Assembly: GCF_051622035.1 (NCBI RefSeq)
Contig: NC_135357.1
Span: forward strand, 20,016,256-20,080,255
From: Arctopsyche grandis
Lineage: Eukaryota; Arthropoda; Insecta; Trichoptera; Hydropsychidae
Direction: 5' to 3'
Length of the DNA: 64,000 bases
A program made the position numbers and the translations under genes. The notes beneath the pieces were generated by a model. That model was not told where the DNA came from, did not search any database, and worked only from the letters and a program-made list of their open reading frames with translations. This document shows positions 47,110 to 61,689 of the stretch, in pieces (position 1 is the first letter of the stretch; each line of letters opens with the position of its first letter).

Positions 47110-50100
47110 AAACAAACAGAGAAGTTTTTATCGGACATACGTCGAGCACCAAGCGTCAAATACCACTGATGCTAAAATTATTTAGATCTGTCCGTAGACA
47201 GAATGTCACTTGACAACAAAAGAACACCTAAAGCCATTTTTATTAATATTCCATTTCTCTGTATTCACCGACACAACACAAGCGCATTTGTTCACGTCAA
47301 CTCTCGGTAAAAGAAAACAATTAAAAGATACAGAAATTAAAATTAAATATCAAATTGTAATAAAATGTAAAACAAAATAAAGCATGAAAATAATGTAAAA
47401 TAAAATGAAATATTGACAATTAAATATGAGAACACGTTTACGATCTCAAACTTAACAATCCCTCAACCAGAGTAGCATATATTAGATTGAATAAATCCAA
47501 GTTAACAGAAATCTGATTGATGAACTTGATGCCCCAAGCAACAGGCGACGAAACCATCAAATTAGTGTGCGCCCCGGGGGAAGAGAACACACTGCGACAT
47601 CTGATGTAACTAAGTTGGCTAGGAATATTGAAGCTGAATATTGCAAGAATTTGAGGATTGCTCACCAAACCAACCAGTAATTAATAGAAATGTTTCCCCA
47701 AATATACTCTACGTCTACATATATGTGACAACACCATTTATGAATTCTACCAGAAATAAATTAAAATAATTGTTTAATCAATTTGGATTATACAAACCAG
47801 TTTCAACAAACCTTCATTTTTTTTAGCGATTTATTCAAAAGGTTAGTATGTACATACAAATAATATTTCGTTGTTTGGTTTAACCAAATTTATAAAAAAA
47901 ACAATACATACAGACAAAATTTACTGTTAAATCATTTATTTTTTTCGCATTTATTTTGTTGTTGATTTATTATAACATTTGTGACTAGAACATATAAATA
48001 AAAAAAAAAATATAAAACAACATTGTCAAGAGAAAACATTGCACATGCGTTTTGAAAACCATCCATTATGTATTTATTTACATAAAAAACATACTAAAAA
48101 TATAATATTAATCCTGGAATGTCTGTATAAAATTTAAATTTAAATAGTAATTATATTCCATTTAAGTATGAAAAAAATTTATTATTAACATGTACAATGT
48201 ACCATATAGTCCACCAACGAAAATGTACATACATGTACATAAATGTACATGTACTAAACAAAAAATAAATAAAAAACTTTTAAAAACACTATGCAATCTA
48301 ATATCCAACAAATACATATGTACTAAAATCAAGTTATTTGAAAAAATGATTTTTGCCCCAAATATTATATGTATTTTCTTTATGATTTCCATAACAAAAT
48401 GCGCATTTTAAACCCACATATAATTTTTTATCCAATTTATCATTAAATTTGTATTGACCGGATAATTTCTAACAAATTTTACATTTCAGTTATTTATTAT
48501 GAACAATATTTACTATGTATGAATACATACTTATACATAAATATTACCCCTCAATCGGAAGTGTTAAAAAACGATCGGATAAGAGATAAGAGATATAAAA
48601 AATGACCACTGACACGAAAACCATGTGAACTGTAGAAGAGGTAAGTAAAAAGTAATACTATGAGAGAGACAACTCGCATTAGGTGAGGATGGTATGGAGT
48701 TTGAGTAACATCAACATTCATACAATAATTTTGTTTTGGAGCAAAAAATACATTTTGAACAGAACATACATAAAAGTAGTATATAATCTTACATTATTTG
48801 TTAAAAATGATAATATTTAAAATGTAAAAATATTTTTGAGGCAACAAAGCAGGTACATATGTACACACTCTCCATTAGTTTACGTCATTAGCATGCCATG
48901 ATTCAGAATACACAAATATTAATTTTTATTATACATCAAAACAATAAATCAGTCTAATTTTCAGTGTACAAGTACGCGACAAGTACAAGTCTACAAAGCA
49001 TAAATATAATACGTAACACTAGTAGAGATAGATTTTGAAAATGATAAGGAATTCGCGTTTTGGCAGTAGCATTTAACCAGTAATAGATAGTAATCGATAT
49101 GTTCTTTTAAATTTTAATTAATTTAAATAATACTTATTTTTATTTTGTTCAAATTGTGAATTTTAAAAATTTTATTTCTCTCCGACATTCTATAAATTTA
49201 TGATTTGGCTTTTTAGATTTCAGAATATTTCTGAAACTACATATGTACATATGTATGTTAGTACTATGTATTTGTTTTTTCAACACGAATAATCAGCATT
49301 ATAAATTTTATACACAAATACATTTTTTGTATATATTTCATTTCCTTTTGCCCCACTACTTATTATGAACTGTGTATGTATGTAAATGCCTACAAGAGCA
49401 AAAAAAAACAAAGAAAATAATTCACTTGAAGAAAAAGTTTTATGACACATTTCTGACGAATGTGAAAACTAAACATTGACGAATACATTTTTTTAATTTA
49501 TCTGTGTACATACGTAGTAACAATAGATACAGTTTTGTAATCATGCAAAAATTTTATTGATTTGAAATCAGAATCGATCACTGATTACGTTTTCATGGTA
49601 TTTTTTTATGAGCTAAAATTATATATTTTTTTTATATCTATCTATTTCAACGTGTCCATCCAACATTTTCAAATCTCAAATAAAAATCAGATGATAAAAC
49701 TATCTCTACTAGAAACATTTCATGTATAAAGATTAGATAAATAATTTATACATAAAGAATTTCAAAATGAAGATTCTCAATAAAAAATATTACTCGAGAA
49801 TTGTGTAAATAATATAGATGGCGAAATTATGATACATGTGAATGCATAATAGATTTGAACACATGTAACCCGATGATTCTTAATCAGAGGAAAATATTTA
49901 AATATGAATTGCTCTTACAGTACAAAAACATCGTTTGACGATTTATAATAAAAAAATGAGTTTGTTTCACTCCATTAAAAATATATTGTAATGTAACCAC
50001 AAGAAATGAAATCCGTGATTTAATTTGCAAATGTACCAATTTATATTTGAATTAAAACTGAATACATCTTAAAAGGCATTGGGATATAAGTACCAGTATA

Positions 50101-52420
50101 ATAAATCTAAGACAATGTAGTAATTGAAATATATCTAAAAACTATGTATAATATTATTACAAATAAATAAAAATTTTGAAAAGGTTTAATCGTTTCTAAA
50201 ATGGTTACGTTCAAAAAATATGAAAATAGAAAAATGTATTGTATAAAAAAATGCTGTAGATAAATAAATTTTACTTATTATAAACATTTAATGGAAACAT
50301 CATTTTTATCCAATCATCATACAACTTTACTACATTCATTTTTCACTGCCGCACAGATGAAATTATACATATCATTTATTTTTAATAATATTGTACAATA
50401 TGGAGTAATATCATTTGGTCAAAAGTCTAAACAAATTATCAGTATTTAAAAACACAACATGAACAGAAAAAATTTATAAACAAAATCATACGTGTGTAGT
50501 TAGAGCGCATTAAATATCTCATATGCGGTTATTATATTGATAGATATAAAAACAGTAAAAACACATGTGTACATATGTTTGTATATATTGGTATAATAAA
50601 ATGCTTTGACTGGAGCTTTTCTAGTCAAAGCATCAGATTTTTCTGTAATATTAATTAATCTTTTTTTTTAATAAGTTGTAACACAGACATTATGCAACGA
50701 ATAGGAAAAGCACATGCTTTAACCGATACTACAATATATGTAATAATAATTCATACTGAAATCACCACATAAGAGACATTTAAAATGTAATGACAATGTG
50801 CAAATTCAATCGCTCACTCAAAGAAAATCAAAAACCATATCGAAGTTTATGATGTTTAATGATGTGTGCGCATACAATTATTTACATATGTACATGCATA
50901 TAAATTCATTCAGATTTTATTTTAATTTTAAAATATTGGAGAAAATAAATCTACTAAGTTTTGAAAGGAAATTATTACTCCACAAAAAGGAACTGTCGTA
51001 TTATACATTGATATTAATTTAATATACCTACATATTTGGGGCTTCCATTTTGAAAATACCTCAAATTTTTATAACTGCCATTTGCCTTCACAATAATTAA
51101 TAAAAATATCTACACTTGAATTTTAGTCATATATACAAGCATGTTTATCCAATAAATATGCAGATGCAACGACTTTTAAAAACATAGTTAGAGTAAGGTT
51201 TTGATTACAGTCGAACTCGGTTATTAAAAGCCTAACATTTTCTTATATCGGTAATAAGTTAAATCAACAAAATTCAATTATTTTTAAATCTGAACATACA
51301 CAAAATTGCATAAATAACAATGCACTTAATAATTAACATTTTTAAATAAACACAAACCTTTTACACATTTTGACATTCTTTTGCACGATATATGTATGTA
51401 TGTACATTACAAATAATTTGGAATTTTTTTCAGAATCGAAAAAGAACAAATCTTTAATAAAAAGATTTTTTCAACCCGATTTTAATTTACAAAAATGTAA
51501 AGGAATTTTATAAATCCATGCATATAACAAATAAATGTCTCTGCACTGATTACCAAAGTACCGGTCATCCATTGCTTAAGAGTTAGGATTTGCAATAGTG
51601 TTTTATAATAAATGTTATCATTTTTAGTTTTCAAGTAAAATTTTATATTTTATAAATTTTTCTTCAAAAATTGTTAGAAAAAAAACATTAACTAAATCTA
51701 TTTCCCAAATATTGATAACATTCTATATCCTTGTAACAATTGAGATCGTGCTACAGCTGTATTTGTATCAAACAAGTTCGACTGTATTTGCAGAAATGCT
51801 CGCCAGAATGTATTTAATACTTTTTATAAATAAATCTGTTCTTTCAATATAATACATACATATTTACATCTTAAAAACTTAAAAATTAAACAATAAAAAT
51901 TTGTGAATTACGTTTCAAAAATTAATGACACAAATATTATATTATTAATTATTAGTAAATATAAATAATACTTTTCACTAACACTAAATTTGACTAAAAT
52001 TTGGTAAACAAAGAACATTCTTAATAAGCGTCCCACAACTTTTATAACAAATAATACTCTACAAGCAACCAAAATTCATTAATTAATTCACATGATACTA
52101 TCGATAGGTAAATAGAAAAAATCTAAATTATTTTTTCTACATTTGGAAACCTTTTCGATTGTAAAATAAAATAAATAAATAAAAAATCATCAAATAATAA
52201 CTGATTTCAACTTTGATATACTTTCCATAATTTTTACCATATTGATATTCAGATGACACCAAAATTTGAGAATTTGCCAATAAACATTTAAAAAAAAAAC
52301 AACTAATTATTTGAAATTTTATATAAATGGACACTAAAAACATTCCTATTATTCTTTTAAAAAACAGTAAATAGAAACACACACACACGCACACACTTGT
52401 AAAAATTTTTTTTGTGAATT
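47110..52420. other. Gene-poor AT-rich region
   Basis: Only a reversed R1 copy (about 48562-48645) and simple repeats. A 76-codon minus-strand frame at 47438-47668 is somewhat less AT-rich than its surroundings, but I cannot assign it. Confidence 0.45.
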
Positions 52421-55282
52421 TTAAAATGCACCACTTTCTATGAGAAACTGAGTTCTTTGCTCTCGGGCTGTTTGAGCTTCTTTAGTAATATTAAGGCAGA
52501 GTTGATGATCCCTGTAAGAAATTGAAAAAAATTATATCATAGCAAACGAAGAGTATAGAACATAAAATATAAATTTAACTTTAAACCACACTATTACAAA
52601 GCGAGCGATCACTGTAAGTTGATCACAATACTTGCTGCTTGCCAAAGTAAAAATACTTTGTTAAGGTAACTAATGCTTTGAAATGGCTTGGGTGGTTGTC
52701 CTAATCCAACACACCCATCTACTTCAACCCTTCTTCATCTTAGGCAAAACTATTTGAACTCGTATGCCGAAAAATTAAAAATTTATGTTTAAAAAATTTA
52801 CGTTGTGTCGATAAAAATTTCAGTTACCGATACTAAGTTTCAGTTCGATAAGACTAACGGTGTTCAAAAAATCCCCAAAATACACAGACACACACACATT
52901 TTTTCTAGATCATGAAAACGTAATCAGTAATCGATTCTGAGTTCGAATCAGTCAAAATATCGAGTTCGAATTTTCACATGATCACAAAACTTTATCTATT
53001 GTTACTATATATGTAGATAAAGTAAAAAGTGGCATGTACAATACAAAAATCATTACCTATGTAATTTAGTGGTATTTAATATTTCCAAAAGAATAATACT
53101 AAGAATAATTAGTTAACCCTCCCCCCCCCGCCTCATTCTTTAAATAAATGTTTGTGTCACAAGTAAATTAATTTTTAAATTGAAGTATTAGCTCAATAAT
53201 GTTGAGGACGCTGCAGAAATTATGATACACACCTTGTATCTCCCCAGCCACCATTTCCTTTTCGCAACTTATTTTTTTTCGGAGCTACAGCAACTTGTAA
53301 AGTGAGACCAGCTGGGAAGAAATACTGCTTTGCACCTTTTACTACTTTCTGCACCTTCGTAATTACTGAATTACTATCACAATTTGCTTTTTTATGATGT
53401 ACTCCACTAAAAACAAAAAAAAAACTTTAAATAAAACAAATATCAATTGATTGTGTAAAATAAACAGGAATAAAGGGATAATAATTACCATTCACCAATA
53501 TGAAAAACTCTAGGTCCTCTTGCAACAAGTGCTTTTAAGCGAGATGTTAGAGGAAGACATTCTTGTGAAACACGTTGAAGTGACCAGTCCCAATTATAAT
53601 CATCATATGAGCAAAATCCCTCAGCACACGCACTTAATCCTCGCCAAGTGTCCTTGCGGAAAGCCATACCCATATTATGTCTACTTGATTGCCATGGACA
53701 CACTTCCACCTACAAATTAAATAAAAAAAATTAGCCTTCCTTTAGTTGAATAATGGCATATTGTTAAATTATTCAAATGCAATAAAATGCATAGAATACA
53801 TATACACACGTATTTGTAAATAGGTTTTTGAGCTCTCTTTTCTATTACGCTGTAAATATTAACATTACAATAATATAATACTATGATTACTAACAAAATT
53901 AATATAAAATTGTAAAATAGAAAATTATCAGTAGATCAGTAGCTATTAAAATAGATACAATATGTATTGTGAACATAATTTAGTAATAATAAAAAGCATT
54001 TAAAAATCAAAAAAATATACACACGTATGTATGTATTTTCTAAATTATACAAAGTCAAATATTTCTCAACAAAGCTAATATACATATTCTTAAAAAGCAT
54101 TGTGGATTAAATAATAAAACTATTTATCATCAAAATAATACTTTTCACATATGCATTTTAATATAATGTATTTAAATTTGTACTAGAAAACACCAGAAAG
54201 AAAAAAATAGTTAAATTGATGATACATAGTATTGTTATAAAGCTATTGTGTATATGTATTCAATAACACAATTTAAAAATAAATAGCAATTCATTTGAGA
54301 CACAAAACATGCAGAACTACAATTATTTACCACATACCATAACAAATTTTAAATATATAATATTAAAGGTGATAATCAAAAAAACAACAAAAAGGCATAC
54401 GTTTGTTTTTGAATGTTCAAATAACATTTAAAATCTAATTCATGCAATAATTTTTATTTATGGAATCATCACATGTTTGTATTGTAACAAAAACAAATCA
54501 ATAAAAATGGAGAGAGCACTTTTTGTAAGAAATCATTATCCAATATATTTCTAAAAACATTAATTGTTAAATGCCGTATTATTAACATAGCCCATAGCAT
54601 AAAAAATACCTGTAAGTCGTTTTGAATAAATAACATACAAATTTGAAAAAAATCCTACCACCTCAATAAAACGAGTATAATATTTCATATAAATATGTAT
54701 AACATGCTATGTAGTTGTTTTATAAAATAAAGCATAAGGGTAAAACAGTCGAACAAGATTTCTTCAATTCACAAAGTTATTCCAAAACTCGGTGAATTGA
54801 ATATTTCTCATTGACATTAACTACAAGAGATCCAAAATTTGAAACACTTTCTATTACACCTTTTGATAGTATCCATAGAGGTGTGGTAAGAGATGATAGC
54901 CCCACGTTTGAGAATAAGAAACACCACGTGACCTTCCCGTCTTCTGATTCTTCTAATATCCATCCACAAAAGAAATGAGCAGCGGCAGCAAAAAGCAAAT
55001 ACATTGCAATAAGAAAAAAGATAATACAAAACTTTGGAGCTTTGAGATTATAAAAACATTATTTATATTAGCTTTTCGACAAAAGCTATTTATTCACAAA
55101 ATATATCGTACAACGAACTGCAATACAATTTTCAATAGTTTAAAACTGAATGTATGCAAACCTGCAATGATATAATAGACAACATAGGAAATTGCCTAAA
55201 TCACTACATGAAAAGATGAATTTAATGAGACATTAAAAACGTCACTACAACTCTGCATACACTTATGTAGATAAGTAAAAGC

Positions 55283-55315
<33 letters not shown>

Positions 55316-58300
55316 CAATTTCCAGTTTCACAATAAATGATTATACATACATACATATATAACGCACATGTACATATGTATGTAGATAATATTATATAAT
55401 AGAAGATTTTAACATAAGTACAAGTGTATAAAAATTTACGTGAATTTAAATGTGGTTAAGACATAAAAGCATTTTATAAATAAATCACAGTTTACAACAC
55501 AAATACATATTTCAAAAACATGTCAGTGGGTAGTTTTTATTTAATTCAGTTAGACAATTAGCTCACCTTGTCACCCACAGCATAATAATTGTACGTTTTG
55601 AGATATGTTCCAAGACAAAGAATATTACAATTAGGACAATGTCGATTAACAGCCTCTTCCATTAATCTCAAAACATGAAGAAAATCTTCAGCAACATAAT
55701 GATCTTCTTCCAAAAACAAAACTAGTCCTAAGATAATAATAAAATATGTTTTCAAATATATTGATAAAATACCCAAAAAGATTTAAAAAAATACACTTTA
55801 AAACTATTACCTGTATGATCTTTTGTAACTTGTAGACCATCAAATACTCTATTAGCTTTCCACCACCAATGATGTTTTGTTTGTGTAAATTTAGCTTCAC
55901 GATAGTGTCCATACAAATCTGGATGAAGAGCATTAATACACTTCCGCTTAATAGCTCTACACAATACAAATTAAATAATTAAATCTTACAATACTATGTA
56001 TTAATTTAAAGGAAAATTACAAGTCAACAATCATATGTAACCATAGACACATTATATCAATTTTGTTAAAATATAATAATGCGCTTTGATATTTTTAAAA
56101 TTATACTAACTCTTCCTTTTTAACGTTTCTTGGGCAGTCGTTTGAATCTTCACCAGGAAACTGATTAGGATGCGTTTGTAAAGAATGTGGATAAAAAATT
56201 TGCATCACCTATGAATTAAAAATAATAAATCATTTTCAAAAGAGCTATAACTATGTTCTTATTAATAATATCAAAACTTTTACATTCTAAGTATTATGAT
56301 TTGTACAATACAAGTACATATAATATATTTATGGTTAACCCTTTGAAGCATAGCGTTATCAAAAATGACCCATCTTTTTTTATCTTTTGCTGCATGGTGG
56401 GATGTAATTTATACCACTTCGAAAAATTAAAACTATTTGAAGCACAAAGGTTTATATTATGTCCCACTAACTAACAAAAAAAAAAATTTTCTGTGCAACA
56501 CGTGCATTTTTTTTTTTCAAAGGGTTAAAACATGATTTTTTAAAAATAAAATGATACCAACTTTACAAAAATCGATACTTTGCACCAAATCATTGATATC
56601 TTCATCGTAATAATCATGTGAAAATACTAATAATGTGTTGTGAATGTCTCTTGCTTGAGCTAATGACACAATTAAATGTCTCAAGTAAGTAATTCTTCTG
56701 TGAACCTGCAAACCCACATAGAATTTAAAAATTTACAAAAAGATCGGAACAATCTAAAAAAAAAACTGATAAATTAGAAAAATTAGGTACCTGAATAACA
56801 ATAACGACAGAATTATTTTGTAATGGTCCAAATATATCTTCGTTAATAACAGTTTGTTGCATATTATACCTAGCAATATTTTTTACAATTTCTGATATAT
56901 TTAAAAGAGATGATACTCCAGCATCGGAAGCCACAGAAGAGTTGATTCCTATAAATAAATAAATAATGAATATAATATAACAAAAAAAAGTCATTTGATA
57001 TTAATTGAATACTTTAATATTATAGAAATTTATAGCAAAATATGAATTCTGATCAAAAATAAAAATTATTTATTTATATACATTAAAATAACGTCTCACA
57101 AGGCCGTAATATTCAACCTGTGGCTCGCGGGCCCGTATGAGGTATTTTAGTGGTAAAATCTCATACTTAAAATGACTTAAATGTACTTTTCAGGTTTCTG
57201 ATTGTCGAAATGGACATTCAAAAACTCATTCCAACTCATTATTATATGAATGGAATTAATTGATAATTGAATATAAGGTTATGTTTGCATATAAATATTA
57301 TCTTATAAATTGGCTCATTACTTCCGATATATCTGAAATAGTATAAATTTTGTATTTTTTTCCTCGTTTACATTTACTATTTTTATCGTTGAATGTAATA
57401 AAATGCAGTAGAACTTTGAAAATGCATAATCCCAAAGTAATTGTCTTAATTGTACAATGGACCCTTCTATCCGGTTGCAAAAATTTGTTTTATTTTTTCG
57501 GACAAATGTAAAAGACTTGAAATATTTTATTATAATAAATAAAAAAGGTAATTAGTCAATAAAAGACGTTGCAGATGGATATTAACCTATGTTTTTCTAT
57601 AATGGAGTTGTTGAAATTTTATATACACTTACCTTGAGTAGTGACATTTTTTGGTTTAACGGTTAGAAATTTATGTAACACAGACGGAACCATAGCTAAT
57701 ACGGCAGCTGATGTATCATTGGAGTTGAGAGTTTCATCTTCATGAAAAAAACAACAAAAAGCGAATGATATGAATCAATTAAAATTTTAATAGAATATTG
57801 TAAATGTCATTGTAAATATGTATGTATATATGTATAATACATATAATTTGGTCAAATTTCAAGAAAACTAGCTCATTTAAAGAGCCCAGCAACACAAGGT
57901 GACCCGTGGGCAGCTCTGTGGGTGACTGTTGAAATGTATGCAATTGTATTAAGCATGCCACACCAGGCATCGGTTGCCCAGATCGTAGTCACCCGTCTGT
58001 TGAGATTGATTTCCCGCGTTTGGTCTGGTCACCATGATTTTATTACATAAGCAACCGTCGTGATCCCTCAAAATGTATATCGTTGTATTGAATGGTGCCA
58101 CACTCGGCGATTTAGTTGCCGGCGACCATGGGTGACTATATAGTGAAAAAAATATGAACACGTGTGACTGTATCGATGTAACCAATGCATACATTTGAGC
58201 TGCACGCGCAACAAAATCATCCGCAGAGTTGTCAGCAAGTCACCCAATGTGACCGGGCTCTAAGTGGGTCAAAAATTGATTGCAAAAATCTGTGTCCACA

Positions 58301-58496
58301 TAAATAAAATCATCTAAATAAATAATCAAAGCGTATAAAGCAAATGAAAAACAGTTCAAAATATTTGTTAAAATGTCTTACCACCGTCATTTGCAAATGG
58401 GCGTTGACTTATGAGTTGCAATTGCAACCAAATGAGACAAACTAATCCTATTGATACAGAGAGGCGTATTATAGCTGAGCATCTTAAGCGAGGCAT
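52421..58496 (-). CDS. MGAT2: MGAT2: alpha-1,6-mannosyl-glycoprotein 2-beta-N-acetylglucosaminyltransferase, 10 coding exons, 470 aa
   Basis: Golgi type II membrane enzyme (GT16) that adds GlcNAc to the alpha-1,6 arm of N-glycans, needed for complex-type chains. Exons: 58496-58382, 57737-57633, 56948-56791, 56705-56562, 56208-56111, 55956-55811, 55727-55567, 53709-53489, 53406-53233, 52511-52421. All introns are GT-AG and every junction keeps phase. Short cytosolic tail, anchor near residues 9-28, stem with N-glycosylation sequons, then the catalytic domain: V-I-V-I-Q-V-H-R-R, D-F-C-K-V, H-Y-R-E-A-K-F, K-H-H-W-W-W-K, metal-binding L-E-E-D-H-Y (about 261-266), Y-D-D-Y-N-W-D-W-S, G-E-C-G-V-H-H-K-K (about 381-389), N-G-G-W-G-D-T-R-D-H. 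Length is near the human 447. The human gene is intronless; this one is heavily split. The start ATG is the first in a hydrophobic-anchor exon. Confidence 0.93.
55287..55314. repeat. CA microsatellite
   Basis: About 28 bp of (CA)n in MGAT2 intron 7. Confidence 0.9.
56339..56524. mobile_element. piggyBac-type MITE in MGAT2 intron 4
   Basis: TTAA on both sides (56335-56338 and 56525-56528); ends CCCTTTGAAGC and, reversed, CCCTTTGAAAA. 186 bp, between exons 4 and 5. Confidence 0.7.
57881..58261. mobile_element. MITE in MGAT2 intron 1
   Basis: Ends AGAGCCCAGCAACACAAGG and, reversed, AGAGCCCGGTCACATTGGG, both continuing GTGAC. GC content is higher than in the intron. The target duplication is ambiguous (aa or taa), so the superfamily is not assigned. 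Confidence 0.65.
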
Positions 58497-59997
58497 AATT
58501 AATGTCTTCAACCAATTTCAACGTTTGCATTGAGCTTCAAACTGAAAACGATAATTACAAAAAAGTAAAATGAATTGAACAAATGAATGGTGTTATTTAA
58601 TCTATATCTTCATTAATACTGTATAATTTCGATAAGATATTTTAATTTTGATAATATTAGATTTTAGGATAATTTTGATAATATTAAAAATTATCTAAAT
58701 AAAATATAAAAACTACACTTAAGAATAATAAATACCTTCAAAATTATCTGTATATTTCCAAGGAGATAATCCTTAGTACTTCGCTAACGATTATAATACT
58801 TAATATGTAATAATCAAATTAATTTGTTGATGTGTGCACTTTATTATATTCCTTGACTATATTCTGTTCGATTCCTTGTGTTTCCTTTGGCATAAATTTT
58901 GCACAAAATGATTGAAAATAATTTGTTCTTTGTGCTATAATAATATCTTGTGCTTATTATGCTCTATATAATAATCTTAAAATTGTAGATATAGCACCAA
59001 TACAACTTGTTGAATAAATTATAAAATTGCACATAAATTACTTTGAATAGCAAGTAATTTAAAATATATTTTATTTAAATATAATTATAATAATATTTTA
59101 TTGGCTTTGAAATGGCTTATATGTATATTTTGTTCAAAATGGCACAACTGTTAATAAATGGTGGTTAATCCTTCGTTTCAACTGTATATCAAAAATGGTG
59201 CAAATATCATATCGTTCTACTTTGGCCAAAACTGTTTATGTATCCATAAAGTAATATTATGAGCGAAATGTTCTAGATACAAAACTGTGTCAATTCTATT
59301 GAAAATTATTTCTATAAATTCAAATTATATTCCAAATGCTGATCAAGAATTAAAAATCAACAAAATTTGAAGTGAAGTGCTCTAATCTGAAATTAAAAAA
59401 AATATATATTATATACAAGTATATCAAAATACATAATCGAATTTGTTATAATTTAGAAAAAAAACAAGAAAATATAATATATAAGATGCAATATTAAGTA
59501 TAAATACCAGATATAAAAATATTGAGTAACATATATTGAATAGATCAAGAAAAAAACTTCAGCAAAAGTAACATACATATTGAAAATTTTAAATGATGTT
59601 AAGATGTAATAAGTTAATGAGTCACATTTGTTATATAAAAAGTTCAGTCAATTTTTCCCACTGTTTTACAACCAAAATATAAATGATACCATAATTATCC
59701 CATAGCTCCGTAGTCGTATCAAGTAATGTTAACTCATTATGGCCCACCCGAATTTTCCGAGTCCACATATTTAAAAATAGTAGGTTTTGTAAATTAAACA
59801 GAACTCCTAAAGATTTTTATCAATTAAATTTAAAATTGAAATTCAGCTTCTTTACAGTTGACTTCGACCGCATAAATGCTCAGATCATTATTTCTCAAAC
59901 TGTAGTGATTGCTGTATTCAATTTTGTATAATATGAATATATGTACATTTCAATATATTTTCACGTTATAAACAATATGCACTTATCTTATAGATTA
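58497..59997. other. MGAT2 5' flank; no other gene
   Basis: AT-rich. Holds the 5' UTR and promoter of MGAT2 and possibly non-coding leader exons. No TATA/initiator pair was found at a convincing position. Confidence 0.4.
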
Positions 59998-60166
59998 CTA
60001 GTGGTTTTACCCGGCTTCGCTTGGTATTTGTAATATAAACCGTTTAAACATGGCTAATCTAATAGTAAACCTTTCATCTGCTTTATTATGAATTTATTTG
60101 AATCGAAAAAAAATAATATTTAACGACAGCTAATCAGAAATGAATTACAAACACACAACGAATGGT

Positions 60167-60234
<68 letters not shown>

Positions 60235-61272
60235 TTATTTATAATCAGAATCGGAAATCGGAATCGAAATCAAAATCAAAGATTTTTTCGATAACGTCAC
60301 GGATTCCACAAACCAAACCTACATAGTTACATACAGAGGCGTAGCGATATTTGTGGCGCCCTTGGCAAATATCAAATTTGTCGCCCCTTTATTATTTATT
60401 CATTAGATTAAAAGAATTTCTTTCATTTAAAATAATACATATTTTTTTTTAAATATATTTAACATTTTACAATAAAATTACAAAAAAAAACAAGATTATT
60501 TTTTATACAATAATGTCCCACATTGACAATTTCGCAATAAATATCAAATTATATAAAAGGAATCAGTGCACTTTGAACACAATTCAAATTTCGTGGTTTT
60601 TATTTTTTTGTCGTTTATTTTGATCTTTATTAATGTTTGTTTGAAATAATTTTTTTTCATCTAAAACCATAAATTTGTCTGTTATTATATCATCAAAATT
60701 TATATTACTTGCTAATTCACTTTTTAATTGATAATATACTTGGAATTGATAATCACTCTTGACAAGCCTTTAGTGGACTTTTACTTAAGTTCCTTTCTGC
60801 CGAAGCCGCTATTGCAGGCATTATAGTAATAAATATACGTATCGCTAATTCGATATTAAGGTTCTTGTAACTCCGATCTATCTATTATACATAGTATATT
60901 TAAAATATCAATGTGATACATTTCCCTCGTAAAAAGTTTGTAATTGATGTTTTAAACATTTAAGTTAATTTAGAAATCGATCACACTCTATTTCCGAGTA
61001 TTTTTGAGAATGTTTTATCAATTGGTTTTCTTAATTTTTTTCACTAAAGTCAATAAGCCCTCACCAGTTAAAAATACCATATGTATGTATATACAAATGA
61101 ATATTTCAAAAACACATCGAATTAATCTCAAATTTTATGTTCTATTGAAAAATTTGCTATATCCACAATTTTAACATCGAGCGCCCTTGGCACTCGTCCA
61201 TTTGCCATAGCCTCGCTACGGCACTGGTTACATACATACAAAGTCTCTCCTGAAATTATATGTTGAATTGTG
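59998..61272 (-). mobile_element. Helitron-like element interrupted by a hAT
   Basis: 3' end CGAAGCCGGGTAAAACCACTAG (read as CGAAGCC, GGGTAAAA, CCACTAG) at 59998, adjacent to T/A. 5' region gagactttgtatgtatg near 61250, then a degenerate terminus. Contains a TA microsatellite (about 60172-60229) and a GATTCCG-like tract. Confidence 0.65.
60334..61226. mobile_element. hAT-type non-autonomous element
   Basis: Ends CAGAGGCGTAGCGA and, reversed, CAGTGCCGTAGCGA. A perfect 8-bp duplication gttacata occurs at 60326-60333 and 61227-61234. 893 bp, AT-rich interior, no open frame. The motif gcgcccttggca occurs near both ends. Confidence 0.88.
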
Positions 61273-61320
61273 TTATTGTTTCATTTGAATGAAATAATCA
61301 ATTTGAAAAGTATGGGTTTG

Positions 61321-61683
61321 GTGCATCCGCTCTAAAATCGCCATATTAACAGAACGGCAGCTTTAAACGTAATTCTCGTTTTCTCGAATGATAGATTGCA
61401 CATCAGATGACGAGTAACCTTTCGATGTGCACAGATGCAATTTTTAAAATTGAGTTGGATCTTTCTGGCGAGTTTAATAAGGCAAGATTCGGAACTTATC
61501 GAATCTTGCCTTATTAAACTCGCCTGAAAGATCCAACTCAATTTTAATAATTGCATCTGTGCACATCGAAAGGTTACCCGTCATCTGGTGTGCAATCTAT
61601 CATTCGAGAAGATGAGAATTGCATTTAAAGCAGCCGTCCGTTAATCTGTCATTCAATTTGTCTGGCGATTTTAGAGCGGATGC
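61321..61683. repeat. Foldback element, about 363 bp
   Basis: Outer arms ggtgcatccgctctaaaat and attttagagcggatgcacc. The stem continues to the centre, where ggcaagattcg and cgaatcttgcc enclose an 8-bp loop near 61497. The right arm has about 20 extra bp near 61650. No clear target duplication. Confidence 0.85.
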
Positions 61684-61689
61684 ACCGCA

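Noticed and set aside
46948..47169. 73-codon frame
   Set aside because: It overlaps a tRNA-derived SINE head and has no family resemblance.
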